Assembly (NCBI GenBank): GCA_026770595.1
Contig: MU634226.1
Span: 3,670-14,236 of the forward strand
Length of the DNA: 10,567 nucleotides
Reading direction: 5' to 3'
DNA from: Ochromonadaceae sp. CCMP2298
Lineage: Eukaryota; Sar; Synurophyceae; Ochromonadales; Ochromonadaceae
The number at the start of each line of letters is the position of its first letter. Positions within the stretch are counted from its first letter, which is position 1. This document shows, in pieces, positions 1-5,305 of the stretch. Both the position numbers and the translations under genes were made by a program. Below the pieces are notes generated by a model. The model had not been told where the DNA came from. It saw only the letters and a list, made by a program, of their open reading frames with translations, and did not search any database.

Positions 1-1
1 G

Positions 2-964
2 GGGGTGAGGAAAGCGAATATTCCTGTGTGGTTCAAGACGCAGGCGGCGGACCCGCCTTTAAAACCGGAGGACGTGGAGCTGCGCGCAGAGGCCGGCGAG
101 ACTCCTTTCCTGCGCGCGGCACGTATTATGCGCCACCTGCGCACTTCAAACGACTCAAAAGTACCCGGACCGCACGTGACCAGTGGCAGCACTGCGTACG
201 TACAGTGCACCAGTCCTATCCGCCGCTATCACGATCTGTACAACCACTACCGCCTCAAGACCGCACTGCATGCTGCCTCCATGTCTGACCAGTGGGCTCA
301 CCGCGCGGAGGCAGAGGCAGGCCTGCAATTGCTGGATAGCATGGCTACTGACAGCCAAAGACTGCGTAGATTGGAGGCAATCCGTATGGTAACAAGGCAT
401 CGAGAGCAGTACTGGAGGGACATATATGTGAGCAAGGTCATACACGCGGTGCCGCAGGTGGAGTTCGATTGTATGGTGTACGGTCCTCTGGCGCCAGAGA
501 CGGGCGACGGGGGGGTGGATAGCCTAAGTGGGTGGGCCACTAGCGGCAGCAGTTTCAGTGGCAGTGGGGGCGTGATTAAGGGCGGTGCAAGTAGGGGCAG
601 TGGGGGCGTGGGTAATGGCAGTGCAAGTGGGGGCAGTGGGGGTAGTTGGGGCAGTGGGGGCAGTGGGGACAGCGGGGTGGGCGTGGACGGGCGGGATGCA
701 GCGGGGTTTCGTCTTTACGAGGCTTTGATCCTACAGCTGGGCTCCTTCACGCACTACCGCCTCTGGCACAGGGACGATCTCCAGCCGGGCCAGATGGTCA
801 AAGGCTGCCTGTACCGCAGAGCCACCAATCCGGTCTCATTGGTGCTTTTGCCGGCCGACGTGCGCAGCGAGGAGCACCTGCCCCCCATGCTGAGAGAGGC
901 TGGCAGAACATTGCTGCCCCACCCCTGCATCCTGCCTGAGGCTGCGATCCAAGCGATGCAATAG
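2..964 (+). CDS. RNB-family (RNase II/R, RNR1-like) exoribonuclease, C-terminal part
   Basis: This is the 3' end of a 3'-to-5' exoribonuclease of the RNase II/R family, which degrades RNA processively. The frame is open at the left edge, so the N-terminus and the catalytic aspartates lie outside the window. Counting from the GTG at position 5, residues 64-78 carry the family signature at the end of the RNB domain (YVQ-TSPIRRY-DL). Its arginines correspond to the conserved active-site arginine region of RNase II. The spacing before it and the YVQ lead-in resemble plant organellar RNR1 more than bacterial RNase R, which suggests a mitochondrial or plastid role (inference). Residues 151-162 and 235-283 look like the two halves of a C-terminal OB/S1-like RNA-binding domain. 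A Gly/Ser-rich stretch at residues 163-234 separates them. The stop is TAG at 962-964. Residues 2-7 fit the family, so the GTGAGG at position 5 is probably not a splice donor. The family call is firm; the organellar location is not. Confidence 0.85.
   Translation, partial: GVRKANIPVWFKTQAADPPLKPEDVELRAEAGETPFLRAARIMRHLRTSNDSKVPGPHVTSGSTAYVQCTSPIRRYHDLYNHYRLKTALHAASMSDQWAHRAEAEAGLQLLDSMATDSQRLRRLEAIRMVTRHREQYWRDIYVSKVIHAVPQVEFDCMVYGPLAPETGDGGVDSLSGWATSGSSFSGSGGVIKGGASRGSGGVGNGSASGGSGGSWGSGGSGDSGVGVDGRDAAGFRLYEALILQLGSFTHYRLWHRDDLQPGQMVKGCLYRRATNPVSLVLLPADVRSEEHLPPMLREAGRTLLPHPCILPEAAIQAMQ
491..706 (+). repeat. Gly/Ser-coding minisatellite-like tract inside the ribonuclease gene
   Basis: Imperfect repeats of a GGCAGTGGG-type unit run through much of this stretch, most regularly from about 583 to 676. 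They encode a flexible Gly/Ser-rich linker (residues 163-234 counted from position 5). The tract keeps the reading frame and holds no stop, so it reads as an in-frame insertion in a surface loop and not as an intron. Expansion by slippage is the likely origin (inference). Confidence 0.7.
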
Positions 965-1175
965 CGTAGTGATGAAAAACTGGATACTGTTCATTAAAGA
1001 AATGATAATTGTTCTTTGCAGTTGCGTCTTATTCATTTACAGTTGCAAAAATTTACAGTTTTCACTGATAGACAGATGATGTCATGTATGTTTATCACGG
1101 TTGCAGAGGAGTTGTTATTTTGTGTACAGAACTATATCATTTGTGTATATATCTTATTTATGTATATCACATCCA
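965..1175. other. AT-rich spacer between convergent gene ends
   Basis: This short AT-rich stretch separates the ribonuclease stop from the stop of the minus-strand sulfotransferase-like gene. It presumably holds both 3' untranslated regions and poly(A) sites. I see no classical AATAAA on the + strand. Two copies of ATTTACAGTT occur near 1035-1063. A partial copy of the neighbouring gene's C-terminal coding sequence lies at 1095-1113 and is listed separately. Confidence 0.5.
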
Positions 1176-1204
1176 TTATTTTTCATCACGGTTGCACAGG
1201 AGTT
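1095..1204. repeat. 19-bp direct repeat, 91 bp apart, at the end of the sulfotransferase-like gene
   Basis: TCACGGTTGCAGAGGAGTT at 1095-1113 recurs at 1186-1204 with one mismatch (G to C), and similarity trails on for a few bases either side. On the minus strand the copy at 1186-1204 encodes the gene's last residues (LLCNRD). The other copy would encode the same LLCNRD downstream of the stop. It looks like a local duplication of the gene's tail. Confidence 0.6.
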
Positions 1205-2222
1205 TGTGGCGCTTAGCATCGTCGAACACGCCCCGCATCCACTCAGTCCACTGCCTGTTACCCCGTAGTTTGTCAAAATCAATGTCCTCCACATGGATGC
1301 TCTGGGCTTGATGCAGGTTCACCATGTTGTCGCCGTACAGGAAATTGTCCCCAAATTCCTCCCGCAACTTCGCGTCCCATTTTGTAGAGTGCGCCACCAG
1401 GACGATTAAATTAGACTGCAGGGTGGGGATGCCGAGCTTGCTAGATCGATTCTTGAATGCCTTGCTGAATAACCCAACGAGATTTGAAGGTTCTTTATTG
1501 GATTCGCAGGGCTCCCACTGTCCAGTGCCCTGCAAAGGGAAGAACTGGTAGAAATATGTGAACACCTGCTGCAGCAAGTGCTCTTCTAAGACAAATTTCT
1601 GCGCATCCTTATATGTCCCGCACAGCACGCCCCCCACCTCGCACAGCACCACCCTGGCGCTCTTGCCCGCCGCGATAGCTCCGTAGTAGTCGACGATCTT
1701 CAAGGCGTCTTTTCCGAACATCTGCCGCCAGTTGGCCAGGGTGTCATGTAGTCACGCACGCGATCCAGGTGGTCCAGCCCCATGAGTTACTTGGAGAAGG
1801 GCGTGTGATGTCCAGCAGCATGTTACATCTTGTTGTTTTCGCCTAGTGTGTTACAGCATGTATTTCAGTCTGGGAATCTTGTGTGCGGGCATCCACACGA
1901 AGAACTCAGACGACAGAAGCACATTGAGAACCAGTTCGCGGCTCTCGTTGAAGAAGTGCCCCATACGCTTTTAAACTGCTTGTTTTGGCCGAGATCGATG
2001 AAGAATTGCCGCATATTCCTTTTTTCGCCTTTTTCAGGCCAGTAGGTGTTCTCTCCTTTCATGCGGTTCTGAGCGAAACGCAACATGGACTGTACAGACG
2101 AGCTTGCAGTTTTGGGAGGGCCGATGGGAATGATAGCCCGCGGCATCTTTGCATCCTCTGCGGCCTTTTTGGCCCCATAGCCAGCAAAGCACGAGGCTCA
2201 ACAGCGCGACGGCCACATCCAT
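1176..2222 (-). pseudogene. Sulfotransferase-like gene with broken reading frame
   Basis: On the minus strand an ATG at 2222-2220 opens a hydrophobic stretch (VAVALLSLVLCWLWG), a plausible signal anchor as in type II Golgi sulfotransferases. After one frame change the sequence AIIPIGPPKTASSSVQ follows. It resembles the 5'-phosphosulfate-binding loop (PKTGTTSLQ type) of PAPS-dependent sulfotransferases. Protein-like sequence continues to the TAA at 1178-1176, but the frame changes at an A5 run (+ strand T5, 2166-2170) and at an A4 run (1969-1972). It is then interrupted near 1816-1861, meets a TAA at 1789-1787, and shifts again near 1743-1747. The last 182 codons (from 1721) are uninterrupted. 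The homopolymer shifts could be assembly errors. The internal stop and the interruption suggest real decay. Family assignment rests on the loop and the N-terminal layout only. Confidence 0.55.
1816..1861. repeat. 8-bp direct repeat bracketing a 30-bp interruption of the sulfotransferase-like frame
   Basis: CAGCATGT occurs at 1816-1823 and again at 1854-1861. The 30 bases between, together with one copy of the 8-mer, make a 38-bp extra segment. It carries a stop in the minus-strand frame and separates protein-like sequence on both sides. It could be a slippage duplication, a footprint of a small insertion, or a very short intron. No convincing splice sites bound it. Confidence 0.4.
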
Positions 2223-2389
2223 CTCGAATCTGGCAGTAATGATGACGCTCTCCACGAACTGTTTGAACACAGCATCTCTTGGATCCCAAAGAAGTGGGAG
2301 ACCGATATAAGGTTTATCACGTTTCGCATTAGGCGTTGTTTCTTGTAAGTTTATCTATTACCTGTGTCAGTGTTGTGTTACAGATTTTG
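2223..2389. promoter_or_regulatory. Divergent gap between two candidate start codons
   Basis: The sulfotransferase-like gene starts leftward at 2222 and a candidate spliced gene starts rightward at 2390, so a shared promoter would lie here. On the + strand a strong donor-like GTAAGT at 2345 and an acceptor-like TTACAG ending at 2383 could mark a 39-bp intron in the 5' untranslated region. No TATA-like or other core element is clear. The role is inferred from position only. Confidence 0.25.
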
Positions 2390-3097
2390 ATGTACCTGCC
2401 TGAGGAGCAGCATAAACTAAGCTCACTCGATACTAAGTGAGCTGTGGGCAAATTTGATAATTGTATTCGTTTGATTATTGGCCTGCAGCGCCTTGTCAGC
2501 ACTGCTGTTACCGCAGCAGGCAAGCTCGGAGCTAGAGTGCGAGCCGGAGCTGGCGAGAGCTCAGAGGAGCAGCTCTGGCGAGCAAAATGAGGCACCGGCG
2601 AGCATTCTGAGGGCCCACTCTATTGTCCAGGATAGTGCCTCTTACATTCCTGCCCTCTCCTGCTGCCTCTGGTGCCCTGGCGCGGCTCCGCACCACGATC
2701 CTTTTTTCGGTCGCGGCACCCAGGTAATACAAGCTGAATTGAGGTACCATTGCTTCTTTATTACTTATCCGATGTAAATAATAAACTTGCTAATGATTCT
2801 TAAACTATCCATACTACATAGGTGCGCGGGGATCTGGGCTAGGAGGCCCTCCAGGGGTCCCAGTGGTGGGTGGTGGCTCCTCCGACGCCATCTTGGCGTG
2901 CCGGGCTGCTATCCGGTCCCACCAGCGCCGGGAGGGGCAGCGGCGACTCGGAGATTGGGCAGAGGAGCGGTGTGGACATAGTGTTCAGCAGATCGCCTTA
3001 TTTGGGAGCCCAGAACAGGGAGGTGACGCTGCAGAGGGGCCTGGCGATGCAGTGGGCACCAGAAGCAGACGGTCAGGTCAACCTGTGCCGATATTAG
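2390..3097 (+). CDS. Possible small three-exon gene, unrecognised product
   Basis: Proposed exons are 2390-2436, 2489-2723 and 2843-3097, giving about 178 codons. Exon 1 starts with ATG and ends with AA before GTGAGC. The next exon follows GCCTGCAG and begins with the one base needed to complete that codon. It ends in phase 0 at CAG before GTAATA. The third exon follows CTGGGCTAG, again in phase 0, and runs to TAG at 3095-3097. GC-rich exon candidates alternate with AT-rich intron candidates. The introns would be 52 and 119 bp, shorter than the 161-170 bp of the neighbouring gene. The product has no domain I recognise: it starts MYLPEEQHKL and ends with a segment containing VDIVFSRSPYLGAQ. 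Other frames of the third exon are also open, so this may be chance. No function is proposed. Confidence 0.25.
2420..2443. other. Perfect 8-bp-stem hairpin
   Basis: AGCTCACT (2420-2427) pairs perfectly with AGTGAGCT (2436-2443) around an 8-base loop. The right arm contains the GTGAGC proposed as a splice donor at 2437. It could hide that site in RNA, or simply be a chance inverted repeat. Confidence 0.4.
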
Positions 3098-3554
3098 CAC
3101 AGGAGTATCCGGATCTTCTTGTTAAAGTTCCCTTAAATAACACACTTGAACTAATCTCGTTTTACTTTATTAAAAATAGTGTCAGGCAGTAGAAGCAGCG
3201 GGTTCGCGCCTTATTATGACCAAGTGTATGCACAGTACGTACCTTGGTGGTCCGTAATAGCGCTTATGTCGATTGTTCTAGAAATCGGTTACAAATGACC
3301 CAAATGTCTCACTGTGATATTTCGTCAAAGCCCTGGGATTTGTCGCTCGCTAAAGGGGCGTGTATACACGCCGTTGGTTGGTTCGGACGTAATCTTCCTG
3401 AGATAGTTCTCGTAGGTCAAAACTGCCGGTTCGGTAGTAACGATAACAAGTATCTAAGTCTGACAGGAGCGTTGAAGCTACGCGTCCGAGCGTGCTTCCA
3501 ATCCCGTCCTGCAGCACTCAGACTACTTTGTTTGGTGGGGCTGCGTCAACCCTG
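3098..3554. other. No recognisable feature
   Basis: The left part (about 3100-3190) is AT-rich and could be 3' untranslated sequence. The rest has mixed composition. A 103-codon open stretch at 3244-3555 on the + strand has no protein-like character or codon bias like the neighbouring genes. No RNA gene, transposon end or tandem repeat was seen. Confidence 0.4.
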
Positions 3555-3637
3555 AGAGCTCTTTTCTACCCTAGGGTAGAAAAGGATTTGGGTTTTTAAG
3601 AAAATGCCGTCCCTCGAGTGGGAACTGGGATAAAATA
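3555..3637 (+). repeat. Left copy of an ~82-bp direct repeat flanking the foldback cluster
   Basis: About 82 bases from AGAGCTCTTTTC onwards recur at 4908-4990 with roughly 90 percent identity by eye. This copy contains a perfect 22-bp palindrome at 3562-3583 centred on CCCTAGGG. The copies lie outside the A, B and C foldback elements, so they may be the broken halves of an older element or a repeat duplicated on insertion. Confidence 0.7.
3562..3583. repeat. Perfect 22-bp palindrome
   Basis: The 11 bases TTTTCTACCCT are followed directly by their exact reverse complement. The matching place in the right repeat copy has one mismatch (GGGTAG to GGGCAG). Confidence 0.85.
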
Positions 3638-4240
3638 GTTACTTCGAACCTGAGGATATGTAGGTTTTGGAAGGGTTTTCGTTGCCCGAGGAGAGTTTGG
3701 CGTTTACCGAGGGAGAGTTTGGCACCGAGGGCGGTAGGTAGCCCAAGGTGCAACAAACGCCTCCCAAGGGAAACGCAAAACTCTCCAAAGGAAACTAAAA
3801 ACCCTGCCAAAACCCACTTTACGAAGCACGAATGTGACTTTTCGCATTTGTACCTCCTGTCAAAGGTGACCTGGAAAAGGGGTTTTTCGCATTTGTCCCT
3901 CAAGCCACGGCAGGGTTTTGCTGTTTCCAGATCATTTTTTCGGCAGAGGGGCAGGGTTTTGCATTTTCCTGACCTGCTTGTTTGGCCTAGGGCGAGAAAA
4001 CCCCTTTGCCAGGTCACCTTTGACAGGAGGGACAAATGCGAAAAGTCACATTCGTGCTTCGGAAAGTGGGTTTTGGCAGGGTTTTTAGTTTCCCTTGGAG
4101 AGTTTTGCGTTTCCCTCGGGAGGCGTTTGTTGCACCTCGGGCTACCGCCCTCGGTGCCAAACTCTCCTCGAGCAACGAAAACCCTTCCACAACCCACATT
4201 TCCTCAGTACCGGTAAGTTAAGGTACGAAATTAAATAGTA
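3632..4240. mobile_element. Foldback (MITE-like) element A
   Basis: Two long arms, about 3652-3887 and 3997-4212, are inverted copies of each other with over 90 percent identity by eye. A loop of about 109 bp separates them. The left arm has an extra stretch of about 22 bp near 3700-3721. Outer ends resemble TTACTTCGAACC on the left and GGTACGAAATTA on the right. AAATAG-like sequence lies beside both ends and could be a target-site duplication. The loop holds two copies of GGCAGGGTTTTGC. Open frames on both strands are mirror images of the arms and encode no known transposase, so the element is non-autonomous or a plain foldback. Confidence 0.75.
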
Positions 4241-4520
4241 ATTTCGTACCGAGAAAATAGTGGGTTTTGGAAGGGTTTTCGTTGCCCGAGGGAGAGTTTG
4301 TCGTCCCGAGGGCGCAGCCCGAGGGTGACAAACGCCTCCCAAGGGAAACAAAAAACCCTGCCAAATAGTAATTTCGTACCGAGAAAATAGTGGGTTTTGG
4401 AAGGGTTTTCGTTGCCCGAGGGAGAGTTTGTCGTCCCGAGGCCGCAGCCCGAGGGTGACAAACGCCTCCCAAGGGAAACAAAAAACCCTGCCAAAACCCA
4501 CTATTTCGAGGTGGCGAATA
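4233..4520. mobile_element. Foldback element B with an internal 130-bp tandem duplication
   Basis: Units 4233-4362 and 4363-4492 are tandem copies differing at one base (G at 4312, C at 4442). Only the second continues into a complete right end (CCAAAACCCACTATTTCG), which mirrors the left end (ATAGTGGGTTTTGG). The first unit therefore lacks its right arm. The ends match those of elements A and C, so all belong to one family. Near identity indicates a recent duplication. No protein is encoded. Confidence 0.8.
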
Positions 4521-4535
4521 TTTCTTATTGTGTTT

Positions 4536-4632
4536 GTTTGGCAGAGGACTGGGACTGGAAAAGTCAAAACCCGTGCTGGAAAAGTTTTCCAACACGAGTT
4601 TTGCAAAAAACCCTGCCCCCTCTGCCAAAAAC
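4536..4632. repeat. Hairpin remnant between elements B and C
   Basis: GTTTGGCAGAGG at the left end is mirrored by CCTCTGCCAAAAAC at the right. The centre (4577-4591, TGGAAAAGTTTTCCA) is a palindrome around one base. Pairing in between is imperfect. It shares words with the loop of element A and looks like a diverged member or fragment of the same family. Confidence 0.6.
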
Positions 4633-4687
4633 TGGTCTTGGAAAAAAGAAAAACCCTGTCCCGACCGAGGTGGGTCCCGGAAAATAG

Positions 4688-4839
4688 TAATTTCGCACCG
4701 CGGAAAATGTGGGTTTTGGAAGGGTGCTGTTTCCGAGGGAAAGACTTTCGTGTCCGAGGGGAACCCGAGGTAGAAAGGCGCCTCCCGAGTGAAACAGCAA
4801 AACTCTTCCAAAACCCACATTTCCAAGGTTCGAAGATTA
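4688..4839. mobile_element. Foldback (MITE-like) element C
   Basis: About 35 bp at each end (4688-4722 and 4805-4839) are inverted copies with a few mismatches. They share the core AATGTGGGTTTTGGAAG, and the left end starts TAATTTCG. The inner arms also pair partly. It is a short element of about 150 bp with the same terminal design as A and B. The words GGTGGGTCCCGG and AAAATA lie on both sides (near 4669 and 4869), which could be a duplicated flank. Confidence 0.7.
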
Positions 4840-4902
4840 TTTTTTACCCCGGTTCCGCGTCGGGACAGGTGGGTCCCGGGAAAATAAGAGTAACGTGCGG
4901 GC

Positions 4903-5045
4903 AGAAAAGAGCTCTTTTCTACCCTAGGGCAGAAAAGGATTTGGGTTTTTTAGAAAATGCTGTCCCTCAAGTGGGAACCGGGGTAAAAAAGATAAACCCT
5001 GTCCCGACCGAGGGAACAAATACAATAAGTCACATTCTGTTCCCC
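4903..5045 (+). repeat. Right copy of the flanking direct repeat and decayed family sequence
   Basis: 4908-4990 is the second copy of the ~82-bp direct repeat. An 18-bp palindrome (AGAAAAGAGCTCTTTTCT, 4903-4920) overlaps its start. Next, AAACCCTGTCCCGACCGAGG at 4994-5013 repeats 4651-4670 exactly. The stretch around 5013-5042 resembles the AAGTCACATTCGTGC part of element A near 4030-4058. It therefore reads as eroded repeat sequence. Confidence 0.65.
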
Positions 5046-5305
5046 TTTCCCAGTTCCCCTTTTCTCTTCTCTTTTTCTTTTTCCTCATCATGGACATCTA
5101 AGAGCGGATTTCAAAAGGTTCCAGCTGGCAATCTGGAGCCGCCTGCTGGCTCTCGAGGGTATATTCGCGTGCCACGAAGGGGTCTGTGGCCACAGCGCAA
5201 CTGCGGCGGGCCAGCGCGGGGAACGCTGCTCGAGTAGGCAGGGCGCCAACACTTGCGCACTGTTAAAACTGTGCTTACACACTTAGACAGCTGAGAGAGC
5301 TTTCA
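5037..5305. other. Pyrimidine tract and 5' flank of the coiled-coil gene
   Basis: A dense C/T tract runs from about 5039 to 5089. The following stretch to 5305 is GC-rich and has no clear gene. An in-frame TAA at 5264-5266 blocks simple upstream extension of the ATG at 5306. TTAGACAG ending at 5290 could be a splice acceptor leading in frame into the same exon, so an upstream coding exon cannot be excluded. No core promoter motif is clear. Confidence 0.35.

Noticed and set aside
5-10. GTGAGG near the left edge as a splice donor
   Set aside because: The sequence that follows (ANIP and onward) fits the ribonuclease family at the expected distance from TSPIRRY, so it is coding.
3185-3215. GGTTCGCGCC as the T-arm of a tRNA
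   Set aside because: No matching acceptor, D or anticodon arms can be formed around it.
3244-3555. 103-codon open frame in the spacer
   Set aside because: No domain, no codon bias like the neighbouring genes, and no splice or promoter context. It could arise by chance.
3571-4216. Long open frames on both strands with similar peptides (NPAKTH, CEKSHSC)
   Set aside because: They are mirror readings of the inverted-repeat arms of element A. The two strands give nearly the same peptide because the DNA is a foldback, and no protein family is recognised.
5092-5102. ATGGACATCTAA as a small upstream open frame
   Set aside because: Four codons after a pyrimidine tract. Nothing shows that it is transcribed or placed in a leader.
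4218-5237. Open frames of 154-269 codons through the repeat cluster
   Set aside because: They read through tandem and inverted repeats, change frame character with each element, and show no conserved domain.
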